Shown here: piece after piece, positions 12,349-26,400 of the stretch
Layout of the letters: every line of letters starts with the position of its first letter
Position numbering within the stretch: the stretch's first letter is position 1
Assembly: GCA_963580455.1 (NCBI GenBank)
Contig: OY756967.1
Span: 9,880,501-9,944,500 of the forward strand
Direction: 5' to 3'
Length of the DNA stretch: 64,000 bases
Source: Euonymus europaeus
Lineage: Eukaryota > Streptophyta > Magnoliopsida > Celastrales > Celastraceae
Notes under the pieces: generated by a model
What the model was told of the DNA's origin: nothing
The model's input: only the letters and a program-made list of their open reading frames with translations
Databases searched by the model: none
Program-made: the position numbers and the translations under genes

Positions 12349-13282
12349 CTTTGATAGTCCGAAGTTGCTCAACTATCTCTATGGAGGAGCTTTTAACGTT
12401 TTTTGTCCAATTGTCATAGAAAGTTGGTGTTTTGGCATCGAAATAACCCTGGAAGCTCATTTTCGTAAAATTTAACATAGAAGAACAATAGAAAGTGTAC
12501 ACCGAGCAACTTTGATTGTCCGAAGTTGCTCTACTCTCTCTATGGAGGAGCTTTTAACGGTTTTGTCCTTTTGTCATAGATAGTTGGTGTTTCGGCATCG
12601 AAATAACCCTGGAAGCTCATTTTCGTAAAATTTAACATAGAAGAACAACAAAAAGTATAAACCGAGAAACTTTGATAGTCCGAAGTTGCTCAACTCTCTC
12701 TACGGAGGAGCTTTTAACGGTTTTGTCCATTTGTCATAGAAAGTTAATGTTTTGGCATCGAAATAATCTTCGAAGCTTATACTCGTAAAATATGACTCAG
12801 TAGAACAATATAAAGTGTACACCGAGCAACTTTGATTTTCCGAAGTTGCTCAACTCTCTCTATGGAGGAGCTTTTAACGGTTATGTCCATTTGTCATCGA
12901 AAGTTGCTGTTTTGGCATCGAAATAATCTTGGAAGCTTATACTCATAAAATTTGACATAGAAGAACAATAAAATGTATACACCGAGCAACTTTGATGTTC
13001 CGAAGTTGCTCAACTCTCTCTATGGAGGAGCTTTTCACGGTATTGTCCATTTGTCATAGAAAGTTGGTCTTTTGCCATCGAAATACTCTTGGAAGCTTAT
13101 ACTCATAAAATTTGACATAGAAGAACATTAAAAAGTGTACACCGAGCAAATTTGATAGTCCGAAGTTGCTCAACTATCTCTAAGGAGGAGCTTTAAATGG
13201 TTTTGTCCATTTTTCATAGAAAGTCGGTGTTTTGGTATCGAAATAATCCTTGAAGCTCATTTTCGTAAAATTTAACATAGAA
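12322..13282. repeat. 6-monomer subunit, 961 bp
   Basis: This 961-bp segment is followed at 13283 by a second, partial copy. Shared markers are TCCAATTGTC, GAACAATAGAAAG, GGTGTTTCGGC, AATCTTCGAAGC and the TGACTCAG monomer. The same 961-bp spacing recurs at 30,588 to 31,549 and at 34,110 to 35,071. The hexamer is thus a recurring building unit of zone 1. Confidence 0.78.
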
Positions 13283-16200
13283 GAACAACAAAAAGTATAC
13301 ACCGAGCAACTTTGATAGTCCGAAGTTGCTCAACTCTCTCTATGGAGGAGCTTTTAACGTTTTTTGTCCAATTGTCATAGAAAGTTGGTGTTTTGGCATC
13401 GAAATAACCCTGGAAGCTCATTTTCGTAAAATTTAACATAGAAGAACAATAGAAAGTGTACACCGAGCAACTTTGATTGTCCGAAGTTGCTCTACTCTCT
13501 CTATGGAGGAGCTTTTAACGGTTTTGTCCTTTTGTCATAGATAGTTGGTGTTTCGGCATCGAAATAACCCTGGAAGCTCATTTTCGTAAAATTTAACATA
13601 GAAGAACAACAAAAAGTATAAACCGAGAAACTTTGATAGTCCGAAGTTGCTCAACTCTCTCTACGGAGGAGCTTTTAACGGTTTTGTCCATTTGTCATAG
13701 AAAGTTAATGTTTTGGCATCGAAATAATCTTCGAAGCTTATACTCGTAAAATATGACTCAGTAGAACAATATAAAGTGTACACCGAGCAACTTTGATTTT
13801 CCGAAGTTGCTCAACTCTCTCTATGGAGGAGCTTTTAACGGTTATGTCCATTTGTCATCGAAAGTTGCTGTTTTGGCATCGAAATAATCTTGGAAGCTAA
13901 TACTCATAAAATTTGACATAGAAGAACAACAAAAAGTATACACCGAGCAACTTTGATAGTCCGAAGTTGCTCAACTCTCTCCATGGAGGAGCTTTTAACG
14001 TTTTTTGTCCATTTGTCATAGAAAGTTGGTGTTTTGGCATCGAAATAACCCCGGAAGCTCATTTTCGTAAAATTTAACATAGAAGAACAATAAAAAGTGT
14101 ACACCGAGCAACTTTGATTGTCCGAAGTTGCTCTACTCTCTCTATGGAGGAGCTTTTAACGGTTTTATCCTTTTGTCATAGAAAATTGGTGTTATGGCAT
14201 CGAAATAGCCCTGGAAGCTCATTTTTGTAAAATTTAACATAAAAGAACTATAAAAAGTGTACACCGAGAAACTTTGATTATCCGTAGTTGCTCTACTCTC
14301 TCTATGGAGGAGCTTTTAACGGTTTTCTCCTTTTGTCATAGAAAGTTGGTGTTTTGGCATCGAAATAATCCTTGGAGCTCATTTTCGTAAACTTTAACAT
14401 AGAAGAACAACAAAAAGTATACACCGACCAACTTCGATAGTCCGAAGTTGCTCAACTCTCTCTGTGGAGGAGCTTTTAAGGTTTTTTGTCCATTTGTCAT
14501 AGAAAGTTGGTGTTTTGGCATCGAAATAACCCTGGAAGCTCATTTTCGTAAAATTTAACATAGAAGAACAATAAAAAGTGTACACCGAGCAACTTTGATT
14601 GTCCGAAGTTGCTCTACTCTCTCTATGGAGGAGCTTTTAAAGGTTTTGTCCTTTTGTCATAGAAAGTTGGTGTTTTGGCATCGAAATAACCCTGGAAGCT
14701 CATTTTCGTAAAATTTAACATAAAAGAACAATAAAAAGTGTACACCGATCAAGTTTGATTGGCCAAAGTTGCTCAACTCTCTCCATGGAGGTTTTCAAGG
14801 TATTGTCCATTTGTCATAGAAAGTTGGTCTTTTGCCATCGAAATAATCTTGGAAGCTTATACTCATAAAATTTGACAAAGAAGAACATTAAAAAGTGTAT
14901 ACCGAGCAACTTCCATTGTCCGAAGTTGCTCAACTCTCTCTATGGAGGAGCTTTTAACAGTTATGTCCATTTGTCAAAGAAAGTTGCTATTTTAGCATCG
15001 AAATAATCTTGGAAGCTTATACTCGTAAAATTTGACATAGTAGTACAATATAAAGTGTACACCGAGCAACATTCATTGTCCGAAGTTGCTCAACTCTCTC
15101 CATGGAGGAGCTTTTCAAGGTATTGTCCATTTGTCATAGAAAGTTAGTCCTTTGCCATCGAAATAATCTTGGAAGCTTATACTCATAAAATTTGACATAG
15201 AAGAACATTAAAAAGTGTACACCGAGCAACTTTGATTGTCCGAAGTTAATCAACTCTCTCTATGGAGAAGCTTTTAACGGTTATGTCCATTTGCCATCGA
15301 AAGTTGCTGTTTTGGCATCGAAATAATCTTGGAAGCTTATACTCATAAAATTTGACAGAGAACAACAATAAAAAGTGTACACCGAGCAACTTTGATGTTC
15401 CGAAGTTGCTCAACTCTCTCTATGGAGGAGCTTTTCAAGGTATTGTCCATTTGTCATAGAAAGTTTGTCTTTTGCCATTGAAATAATCTTGGAAGCTTAT
15501 ACTCATAAAATTTGACATAGAAGAACATTAAAAAGTCAACACCGAGCAACTTTGATAGTCCGAAGTTGCTCAACTATCTCTATGGATGAACTTTAAATGG
15601 TTTTCTCCATTTGCCATAGAAAGTTGGTGTTTTGGCATCGAAATAATCCTAGAAGCTCATTTTCGTAAAATTTAACATAGAAGAACAACAAAAAGTATAC
15701 ACCGAGCAACTTTGATAGTCTGAAGTTGCTCAACTCTCTCTATGGAGGAGCTTTTAACGTTTTTTGTCCATTTGTCATAGAAAGTTGGTGTTTTGGCATC
15801 GAAATAACCCTGGAAGCTCATTTTCGTAAAATTTAACATAGAAGAAAAATAAAAAGTGTACACCGAGCAACTTTGATTGTCCGAAGTTGCTGTACTCTCT
15901 CTATGGAGGAGCTTTTAACGGTTTTTGTCCATTTGTCATAGAAAGTTGTTATTTTGGCATCGAAATAACCCTGGAAGCTCATTTTCGTAAAAGTTAACAT
16001 AGAATAACAATAAAAAGTGTACACCGATCAACATTGATTGTCCGAAGTTTCTCAGCTCTCTCTATGGAGGAGCTTTTAACGGTTTTGTCCTTTTGTCATA
16101 GAAAGTTGGTGTTTTGGGATCGAAATAACCCTGGAAGCTCATTTTCATAAAATTTAACATAGAAGAACAATAAAAAGTGTACACCGAGCAACTTTGATTG

Positions 16201-18517
16201 TCCGAAGTTGCTCTACTCTCTCTATGGAGGTGCTTTTAACGGTTTTGTCCTTTTGTCATAGAAATTTGGTGTTTTGGCATCGAAATAACCCTGCAAGCTC
16301 ATTTTTGTAAAATTTAATATAAAAGAACAATAAAAAGTGTACACCGAGAAACTTTGATTGCCCGAAGTTGCTCAACTCTCTCTACGGAGGAGCTTTTAAC
16401 GTTTTTTGTCCATTTGTCATAGAAAGTTGGTGTTTTGGCATCGAAATAACCCTGGAAGCTCATTTTCGTAAAATTTAACATAGAAGAAAAATAAAAAGTG
16501 TACATTGAGCAACTTTGATTGTCCGAAGTTGCTCTACTCTCTCTATGGAGGAGCTTTTAATGGTTTTTGTCCATTTGTCATAGAAAGTTGTTGTTTTGGC
16601 ATCGAAATAACCCTGGAAGCTCATTTTCGTAAAAGTTAACATAGAATAACAATAAAAAGTGTACACCGAGAAACTTTGATTGTCCGAAGTTGCTCTACTC
16701 TCTCTATGGAGGAGCTTTTAACGGTTTTGTCCTTTTGTCATAGAAAGTTGGTGTTTTGGCATCGAAATAATCCTGGAAGCTCATTTTTGTAAAATTTAAC
16801 ATAAAAGAACAATAAAAAGTGTACACCGAGAAACTTTGATTGCCCGAAGTTGCTCAACTCTCTCTATGGAGGAGCTTTTAACGGTTTTGTCCATTTGTCA
16901 TAGAAAGTTAATGTTTTCGCATCGAAATAATCTTGGAAGCTTATACTCGTAAAATATGACTCAGTAGAACAATATAAAGTGTACACCGAGCAACTTTGAT
17001 TTTCCGAAGTTGCTCAACTCTCTCTATGGAGGAGCTTTTAACGGTTATGTCCATTTGTCATCGAAAGTTGCTGTTTTGGCATCGAAATAATCTTGGAAGC
17101 TTATACTCATAAAATTTGACATAGAAGAACAATAAAAAGTATACACCGAGCAACTTTGATGTTCCGAAGTTGCTCAACTCTCTCTATGGAGGAGCTTTTA
17201 ACGGTTTTGTCCATTTGTCATAGAAAGTTAATGTTTTGGCATCGAAATAATCTTGGAAGCTTATACTCGTAAAATATGACTCAGTAGAACAATATAAAGT
17301 GTACACCGAGCAACTTTGATTTTCCGAAGTTGCTCAACTCTCTCTATGGAGGAGCTTTTAACGGTTATGTCCATTTGTCATCGAAAGTTGCTGTTTTGGC
17401 ATCGAAATAATCTTGGAAGCTTATACTCATAAAATTTGACATAGAAGAACAATAAAATGTATACACCGAGCAAGAACAACAAAAAGTATACACCGAGCAA
17501 CTTTGATAGTCCGAAGTTGCTCAACTCTCTCTATGGAGGAGCTTTTAACGTTTTTTGTCCAATTGTCATAGAAAGTTGGTGTTTTGGCATCGAAATAACC
17601 CTGGAAGCTCATTTTCGTAAAATTTAACATAGAAGAACAATAGAAAGTGTACACCGAGCAACTTTGATTGTCCGAAGTTGCTCTACTCTCTCTATGGAGG
17701 AGCTTTTAACGGTTTTGTCCTTTTGTCATAGATAGTTGGTGTTTCGGCATCGAAATAACCCTGGAAGCTCATTTTCGTAAAATTTAACATAGAAGAACAA
17801 CAAAAAGTATAAACCGAGAAACTTTGATAGTCCGAAGTTGCTCAACTCTCTCTACGGAGGAGCTATTAACGGTTTTGTCCATTTGTCATAGAAAGTTAAT
17901 GTTTTGGCATCGAAATAATCTTCGAAGCTTATACTCGTAAAAATGACTCAGTAGAACAATATAAAGTGTACACCGAGCAACTTTGATTTTCCGAAGTTGC
18001 TCAACTCTCTCTATGGAGGAGCTTTTAACGGTTATGTCCATTTGTCATCGAAAGTTGCTGTTTTGGCATCGAAATAATCTTGGAAGCTTATACTCATAAA
18101 ATTTGACATAGAAGAACAATAAAATGTATACACCGAGCAACTTTGATGTTCCGAAGTTGCTCAACTCTCTCTATGGAGGAGCTTTTCACGGTATTGTCCA
18201 TTTGTCATAGAAAGTTGGTCTTTTGCCATCGAAATACTCTTGGAAGCTTATACTCATAAAATTTGACATAGAAGAACATTAAAAAGTGTACACCGAGCAA
18301 ATTTGATAGTCCGAAGTTGCTCAACTATCTCTAAGGAGGAGCTTTAAATGGTTTTGTCCATTTTTCATAGAAAGTCGGTGTTTTGGTATCGAAATAATCC
18401 TTGAAGCTCATTTTCGTAAAATTTAACATAGAAGAACAACAAAAAGTATACACCGAGCAACTTTGATAGTCCGAAGTTGGTCAACTCTCTCTATGGAGGA
18501 GCTTTTAACGTTTTTTG
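13283..18517. repeat. 32-monomer higher-order unit, copy 2
   Basis: This is the tandem partner of 8131-13282. The offset is 5,152 bp until a one-base loss near 17,940 (GTAAAAATGACTC against GTAAAATATGACTC), then 5,151. Collinearity fades near 18,517, where this copy reads GTCCATTTGTC and the other TCCAATTGTC. It therefore runs slightly past one full unit. Confidence 0.87.
17447..17500 (+). repeat. 27-bp partial-monomer duplication, copy 3
   Basis: Halves are 17447-17473 and 17474-17500. It lies exactly 5,152 bp after copy 2, as expected from the 5,152-bp tandem unit. The monomer after it reads CAACTCTCTC where copy 2 reads CAACTATCTC. Confidence 0.92.
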
Positions 18518-20792
18518 TCCATTTGTCATAGAAAGTTGTTGTTTTGGCATCGAAATAACCCTGGAAGCTCATTTTCGTAAAATTTAACATAGAAGAACAA
18601 CAAAAAGTATACACCGAGCAACTTTGATAGTCCGAAGTTGCTCAACTCTCTCTATGAAGGAGCTTTTAACATTTTTTGTCCATTTGTCATAGAAAGTTGG
18701 TGTTTTGGCATCGAAATAATCCTTGAAGCTCATTTTCGTAAAATTTAACATAGAAGAACAACAAAAAGTATACACCGAGCAACTTTGATAGTCCGAAGTT
18801 GCTCAACTCTCTCCATGGAGGAGCTTTTAACGTTTTTTGTCCATTTGTCATAGAAAGTTGGTGTTTTGGCATCGAAATAACCCCGGAAGCTCATTTTCGT
18901 AAAATTTAACATAGAAGAACAATAAAAAGTGTACACCGAGCAACTTTGATTGTCCGAAGTTGCTCTACTCTCTCTATGGAGGAGCATTTAACGGTTTTCT
19001 CCTTTTGTCATAGAAAGTTGGTGTTTTGGCATCGAAATAATCCTTGGAGCTCATTTTCGTAAAATTTAACATAGAAGAACAACAAAACGTATACACCGAC
19101 CAACTTCGATAGTCCGAAGTTGCTCAACTCTCTCTGTGGAGGAGCTTTTAACGTTTTTTGTCCATTTGTCATAGAAAGTTGGTGTTTTGGCATCCAAATA
19201 ACCCTGGAAGCTCATTTTCGTAAAATTTAACATAGAAGAACAATAAAAAGTGTACACCGAGCAACTTTGATTGTCCGAAGTTGCTCTACTCTCTCTATGG
19301 AGGTGCTTTTAAAGGTTTTGTCCTTTTGTCATAGAAAGTTGGTGTTTTGGCATCGAAATAACCCTGGAAGCTCATTTTCGTAAAATTTAACATAAAAGAA
19401 CAATAAAAAGTGTACACCGATCAAGTTTGATTGGCCAAAGTTGCTCAACTCTCTCCATGGAGGTTTTCAAAGTATTGTCCATTTGTCATAGAAAGTTGGT
19501 CTTTTGCCATCGAAATAATCTTGGAAGCTTATACTCATAAAATTTGACAAAGAAGAACATTAAAAAGTGTATACCGAGCAACTTCCATTGTCCGAAGTTG
19601 CTCAACTCTCTCTATGGAGGAGCTTTTAACAGTTATGTCCATTTGTCAAAGAAAGTTGCTATTTTAGCATCGAAATAATCTTGGAAGCTTATACTCGTAA
19701 AATTTGACATAGTAGAACAATATAAAGTGTACACCGAGCAACATTCATTGTCCGAAGTTGCTCAACTCTCTCCATGGAGGAGCTTTTCAAGGTATTGTCC
19801 ATTTGTCATAGAAAGTTAGTCCTCTGCCATCGAAATAATCTTGGAAGCTTATACTCATAAAATTTGACATAGAAGAACATTAAAAAGTCAACACCGAGCA
19901 ACTTTGATAGTCCGAAGTTGCTCAACTATCTCTATGGATGAACTTTAAATGGTTTTGTCCATTTGTCATAGAAAGTTGGTGTTTTGGCATCGAAATAATC
20001 CTAGAAGCTCATTTTCGTAAAATTTAACATAGAAGAACAACAAAAAGTATACACCGAGCAACTTTGATAGTCTGAAGTTGCTCAACTCTCTCTATGGAGG
20101 AGCTTTTAACGTTTTTTGTCCATTTGTCATAGAAAGTTGGTGTTTTGGCATCGAAATAACCCTGGAAGCTCATTTTCGTAAAATTTAACATAGAAGAAAA
20201 ATAATAAGTGTACATTGAGCAACTTTGATTGTCCGAAGTTGCTCTACTCTCTCTATGGAGGAGCTTTTAACGGTTTTTGTCCATTTGTCATAGAAAGTTG
20301 TTTTGGCATCAAAATAACCCTGGAAGCTCATTTTCGTAAAATTTAACATAGAGTAACAATAAAAAGTGTACCCCGATCAACATTGATTGTCCGAAGTTTC
20401 TCAGCTCTCTCTATGGAGGAGCTTTTAACGGTTTTGTCCTTTTGTCATAGAAAGTTGGTGTTTTGGGATCGAAATAACGCTGGAAACTCATTTTCGTAAA
20501 ATTTAACAGAAAAGAACAATAAAAAGTGTACACCGACAACGTTGATTGTCCGAACTTGCTCAACTCTCTCTATGGAGGAGCTTTTAACGGTTTTGTCCAT
20601 TTGTCATAGAAAGCTAATGTTTTGGCATCGAAATAATCTTGGAAGCTTATACTCGTAAAATTTGACTTAGTAGAACAATATAAAGTGTACACCGAGCAAC
20701 TTTGATTGTCCGATGTTGCTCAACTCTCTCTATCGAGGAGCATTTAACGGTTTTGTCCATTTGTCATAGAAAGTTAATGTTTTGGCATCGAA
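18518..20792. repeat. Zone 1 segment partly matching 32.3-33.2 kb and 37.0-37.9 kb
   Basis: It contains the fourth anchor monomer (about 19,100), in a subtype with GAACAACAAAACGTATAC shared with anchors near 32,386 and 35,908. From about 19.95 to 20.75 kb it matches 37.08-37.88 kb at an offset near 17,128 bp. That match includes the 3-nt loss in GAAAGTTGTTTTGGC and the shortened ACACCGACAA. Compared with 35.9-37.2 kb it lacks two monomers. It ends at a join near 20,747-20,793, beyond which the 1.8-kb-type segment begins. Confidence 0.75.
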
Positions 20793-23700
20793 ATAATCTT
20801 GGAAGCTTATACTCGTAAAATATGACTCAGTAGAACAATATAAAGTGTACACCGAGCAACTTTGATTTTCCGAAGTTGCTCAACTCTCTCTATGGAGGAG
20901 CTTTAAATGGTTTTGTCCATTTTTCATAGAAAGTCGGTGTTTTGGTATCGAAATAATCCTTGAAGCTCATTTTCGTAAAATTTAACATAGAAGAACAACA
21001 AAAAGTATACACCGAGCAACTTTGATAGTCCGAAGTTGCTCAACTCTCTCTATGGAGGATCTTTTAACGTTTTTTGTCCATTTGTCATAGAAAGTTGGTG
21101 TTTTGGCATCGAAATAACCCTGGAAGCTCATTTTCGTAAAATTTAACATAGAAGAACAATAAAAAGTGTACACCGAGCAACATTGATTGTCCGAAGTTGC
21201 TCTACTCTCTCTATGGAGGAGCTTTTAACGGTTTTGTCCTTTTGTCATAGATAGTTGGTGTTTTGGCATCGAAATAACCCTGGAAGCTCATTTTCGTAAA
21301 ATTTAACATAGAAGAACAACAAAAAGTATAAACCGAGCAACTTTGATAGTCCGAAGTTGCTCAACTCTCTCTACGGAGGAGCTTTTAACGGTTTTGTCCA
21401 TTTGTCATAGAAAGTTGGTGTTTTGGCATCGAAATAACCCTGGAAGCTCATTTTCGTAAAATTTAACATAGAAGAACAATAAAAAGTGTACACCGAGCAA
21501 CTTTGATTTTCCGAAGTTGCTCTACTCTCTCTATGGAGGAGCTTTTAACGGTTTTGTCCTTTTGTCATAGATAGTTGGTGTTTTGGCATCGAAATAACCC
21601 TGGAAGCTCATTTTCGTAAAATTTAACATAGAAGAACAACAAAAAGTATAAACCGAGCAACTTTGATAGTCCGAAGTTGCTCAACTCTCTCTACGGAGGA
21701 GCTTTTAACGGTTTTGTCCATTTGTCATAGAAAGTTGGTGTTTTGGCATCGAAATAACCCTGGAAGCTCATTTTCGTAAAATTTAACATAGAAGAACAAC
21801 AAAAAGTATACACCGAGCAACTTTGATAGTCCGAAGTTGCTCAACTCTCTCTATGAAGGAGCTTTTAACATTTTTTGTCCATTTGTCATAGAAAGTTGTT
21901 GTTTTGGCATCGAAATAATCCTTGAAGCTCATTTTCGTAAAATTTAACATAGAAGAACAACAAAAAGTATACACCGAGCAACTTTGATAGTCCGAAGTTG
22001 CTCAACTCTCTCCATGGAGGAGCTTTTAACGTTTTTTGTCCATTTGTCATAGAAAGTTGGTGTTTTGGCATCGAAATAACTCCGGAAGCTCATTTTCGTA
22101 AAATTTAACATAGAAGAACAATAAAAAGTGTACACCGAGCAACTTTGATTGTCCGAAGTTGCTCTACTCTCTCTATGGAGGAGCTTTTAACGGTTTTATC
22201 CTTTTGTCATAGAAAATTGGTGTTTTGGCATCGAAATAGCCCTGGAAGCTCATTTTTGTAAAATTTAACATAAAAGAACTATAAAAAGTGTATACCGAGA
22301 AACTTTGATTATCCGTAGTTGCTCTACTCTCTCTATGGAGGAGCTTTTAACGGTTTTCTCCTTTTGTCATAGAAAGTTGGTGTTTTGGCATCGAAATAAT
22401 CCTTGGAGCTCATTTTCGTAAACTTTAACATAGAAGAACAACAAAAAGTATACACCGACCAACTTCGATAGTCCGAAGTTGCTCAACTCTCTCTGTGGAG
22501 GAGCTTTTAAGGTTTTTTGTCCATTTGTCATAGAAAGTTGGTGTTTTGGCATCGAAATAACCCTGGAAGCTCATTTTCGTAAAATTTAACATAGAAGAAC
22601 AATAAAAAGTGTACACCGAGCAACTTTGATTGTCCGAAGTTGCTCTACTCTCTCTATGGAGGAGCTTTTAAAGGTTTTGTCCTTTTGTCATAGAAAGTTG
22701 GTGTTTTGGCATCGAAATAACCCTGGAAGCTCATTTTCGTAAAATTTAACATAAAAGAACAACAAAAAGTGTACAACGATCAAGTTTGATTGGCCAAAGT
22801 TGATCAACTCTCTCCATGGAGGTTTTCATGGTATTGTCCATTTGTCCTAGAAAGTTGGTCTTTTGCCATCGAAATAATCTTGGAAGCTTATACTCATAAA
22901 ATTTGACAAAGAAGAACATTAAAAAGTGTATACCGAGCAACTTCCATTGTCCGAAGTTGCTCAACTCTCTCTATGGTGGAGCTTTTAACAGTTATGTCCA
23001 TTTGTCAAAGAAAGTTGCTATTTTAGCATCGAAATAATCTTGGAAGCTTATACTCGTAAAATTTGACATAGTAGAACAATATAAAGTGTACACCGAGCAA
23101 CATTCATTGTCCGAAGTTGCTCAACTCTCTCCATGGAGGAGCTTTTCAAGGTATTGTCCATTTGTCATAGAAAGTTAGTCCTTTGCCATCGAAATAATCT
23201 TGGAAGCTTATACTCATAAAATTTGACATAGAAGAACATTAAAAAGTGTACACCGAGCAACTTTGATTGTCCGAAGTTAATCAACTCTCTCTATGGAGAA
23301 GCTTTTAACGGTTATGTCCATTTGCCATCGAAAGTTGCTGTTTTGGCATCGAAATAATCTTGGAAGCTTATACTCATAAAATTTGACAGAGAACAACAAT
23401 AAAAAGTGTACACCGAGCAACTTTGATGTTCCGAAGTTGCTCAACTCTCTCTATGGAGGAGCTTTTCAAGGTATTGTCCATTTGTCATAGAAAGTTTGTC
23501 TTTTGCCATTGAAATAATCTTGGAAGCTTATACTCATAAAATTTGACATAGAAGAACATTAAAAAGTCAACACCGAGCAACTTTGATAGTCCGAAGTTGC
23601 TCAACTATCTCTATGGATGAACTTTAAATGGTTTTGTCCATTTGCCATAGAAAGTTGGTGTTTTGGCATCGAAATAATCCTAGAAGCTCATTTTCGTAAA

Positions 23701-24430
23701 ATTTAACATAGAAGAACAACAAAAAGTATACACCGAGCAACTTTGATAGTCTGAAGTTGCTCAACTCTCTCTATGGAGGAGCTTTTAACGTTTTTTGTCC
23801 ATTTGTCATAGAAAGTTGGTGTTTTGGCATCGAAATAACCCTGGAAGCTCATTTTCGTAAAATTTAACATAGAAGAAAAATAAAAAGTGTACATTGAGCA
23901 ACTTTGATTGTCCGAAGTTGCTCTACTCTCTCTATGGAGGAGTTTTTAACGGTTTTTGTCCATTTGTCATAGAAAGTTGTTGTTTTGGCATCGAAATAAC
24001 CCTGGAAGCTCATTTTCGTAAAAGTTAACATAGAATAACAATAAAAAGTGTACACCGATCAACATTGATTGTCCGAAGTTTCTCAGCTCTCTCTATGGAG
24101 GAGCTTTTAACGGTTTTGTCCTTTTGTCATAGAAAGTTGGTGTTTTGGGATCGAAATAACCCTGAAAGCTCATTTTCGTAAAATTTAACATAGAAGAACA
24201 ATAAAAAGTGTACACCGAGCAACTTTGATTGTCCGAAGTTGCTCTACTCTCTCTATGGAGGAGCTTTTTACGGTTTTGTCCTTTTATCATAGAAATTTGG
24301 TGTTTTGGCATCGAAATAACCCTGCAAGCTCATTTTTGTAAAATTTAACATAAAAGAACAATAAAAAGTGTACACCGAGAAACTTTGATTACCCGAAGTT
24401 GCTCAACTCTCTCTATGGAGGAGCTTTTAA
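20793..24430. repeat. Second copy of the 1,816-5,452 segment
   Basis: It is collinear with 1,816-5,452, 18,977-18,978 bp upstream. About 21,400-24,300 is in turn repeated at about 26,700-29,580 at an offset of 5,284 bp. A 2-monomer tandem of about 320 bp period lies at roughly 21,075-21,785, with alternating GAACAACAAAAAGTATAAACC and TGATTTTCC monomers. It holds the fifth anchor monomer near 22,459. Confidence 0.8.
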
Positions 24431-26400
24431 CGGTTTTGTCCATTTGTCATAGAAAGTTAATGTTTTCGCATCGAAATAATCTTGGAAGCTTATACTCGTA
24501 AAATATGACTCAGTAGAACAATATAAAGTGTACACCGAGCAACTTTGATTTTCCGAAGTTGCTCAACTCTCTCTATGGAGGAGCTTTTAACGGTTATGTC
24601 CATTTGTCATCGAAAGTTGCTGTTTTGGCATCGAAATAATCTTGGAAGCTTATACTCATAAAATTTGACATAGAAGAACAATAAAAAGTATACACCGAGC
24701 AACTTTGATGTTCCGAAGTTGCTCAACTCTCTCTATGGAGGAGCTTTTAACGGTTTTGTCCATTTGTCATAGAAAGTTAATGTTTTGGCATCGAAATAAT
24801 CTTGGAAGCTTATACTCGTAAAATATGACTCAGTAGAACAATATAAAGTGTACACCGAGCAACTTTGATTTTCCGAAGTTGCTCAACTCTCTCTATGGAG
24901 GAGCTTTTAACGGTTATGTCCATTTGTCATCGAAAGTTGCTGTTTTGGCATCGAAATAATCTTGGAAGCTTATACTCATAAAATTTGACATAGAAGAACA
25001 ATAAAAAGTATACACCGAGCAACTTTGATGTTCCAAAGTTGCTCAACTCTCTCTCTGGAGGAGCTTTTCACGGTATTGTCCATTTGTCATAGAAAGTTGG
25101 TCTTTTGCCATCGAAATAATCTTGGAAGCTTATACTCATAAAATTTGACATAGAAGAACATTAAAAAGTGTACACCGAGCAAATTTGATAGTCCGAAGTT
25201 GCTCAACTATCTCTATGGAGGAGTTTTAAATGGTTTTGTCCATTTTTCATAGAAAGTCGGTGTTTTGGTATCGAAAGAATCCTTGAAGCTCATTTTCGTA
25301 AAATTTAACATAGAAGAACAACAAAAAGTATACACCGAGCAACTTTGATAGTCCGAAGTTGCTCAACTCTCTCTATGGAGGAGCTTTTAACGTTTTTTGT
25401 CTAATTGTCATAGAAAGTTGGTGTTTTGGCATCGAAATAACCCTGGAAGCTCATTTTCGTAAAATTTAACATAGAAGAACAATAGAAAGTGTGCACCGAG
25501 CAACTTTGATTGTCCGAAGTTGCTATACTCTCTCTATGGAGGAGCTTTTAACGGTTTTGTCCTTTTGTCATAGATAGTTGGTGTTTCGGCATCGAAATAA
25601 CCCTGGAAGCTCATTTTCGTAAAATTTAACATAGAAGAACAACAAAAAGTATAAACCGAGAAACTTTGATAGTCCGAAGTTGCTCAACTCTCTCTACGGA
25701 GGAGCTTTTAACGGTTTTGTCCATTTGTCATAGAAAGTTAATGTTTTGGCATCGAAATAATCTTCGAAGCTTATACTCGTAAAATATGACTCAGTAGAAC
25801 AATACAAAGTGTACACCGAGCAACTTTGATTTTCCGAAGTTGCTCAACTCTCTCTATGGAGGAGCTTTTAACGGTTATGTCCATTTGTCATCGAAAGTTG
25901 CTGTTTTGGCATCGAAATAATCTTGGAAGCTTATACTCATAAAATTTGACATAGAAGAACAATAAAATGTATACACCGAGCAACTTTGATGTTCCGAAGT
26001 TGCTCAACTCTCTCTATGGAGGAGCTTTTCACGGTATTGTGCATTTGTCATAGAAAGTTGGTCTTTTGCCATCGAAATACTCTTGGAAGCTTATACTCAT
26101 AAAATTTGACATAGAAGAACATTAAAAAGTCTACACCGAGCAAATTTGATAGTCCGAAGTTGCTCAACTATCTCTATGGAGGAGCTTTAAATGGTTTTGT
26201 CCATTTTTCATAGAAAGTCGGTGTTTTGGTATCGAAATAATCCTTGAAGCTCATTTTCGTAAAATTTAACATAGAAGAACAACAAAAAGTATACACCGAG
26301 CAACTTTGATAGTCCGAAGTTGCTCAACTCTCTCTATGGAGGAGCTTTTAACGTTTTTTGTCCATTTATCATAGAAAGTTGTTGTTTTGGCATCGAAATA
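24431..26400. repeat. Zone 1 monomers rich in the TGACTCAG subtype
   Basis: About 12 monomers mix the TGACTCAG H-type, the GTTATG H-type and the TTTAAATGG N-type. Order resembles 11.7-13.4 kb and 29.7-31.7 kb, and a 961-bp recurrence is visible between about 25.31 and 26.27 kb. There is nothing apart from the satellite. Confidence 0.75.

Larger units (their letters stand above)
8131..13282. repeat. 32-monomer higher-order unit, copy 1 (5,152 bp)
   Basis: From 8131 the sequence recurs at 13283 at a constant offset of 5,152 bp (32 x 161) with few differences, so the two copies lie in direct tandem. The unit contains an anchor monomer (GACCAACTTCGATAG, about 9,275) and the 27-bp duplication at 12295. 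Its last 6 monomers (12,322-13,282, 961 bp) resemble the start of the next copy, so a 6-monomer unit is nested in it. Part of this copy (about 8,762-11,450) also matches 2,967-5,655 at offset 5,795. Confidence 0.88.
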
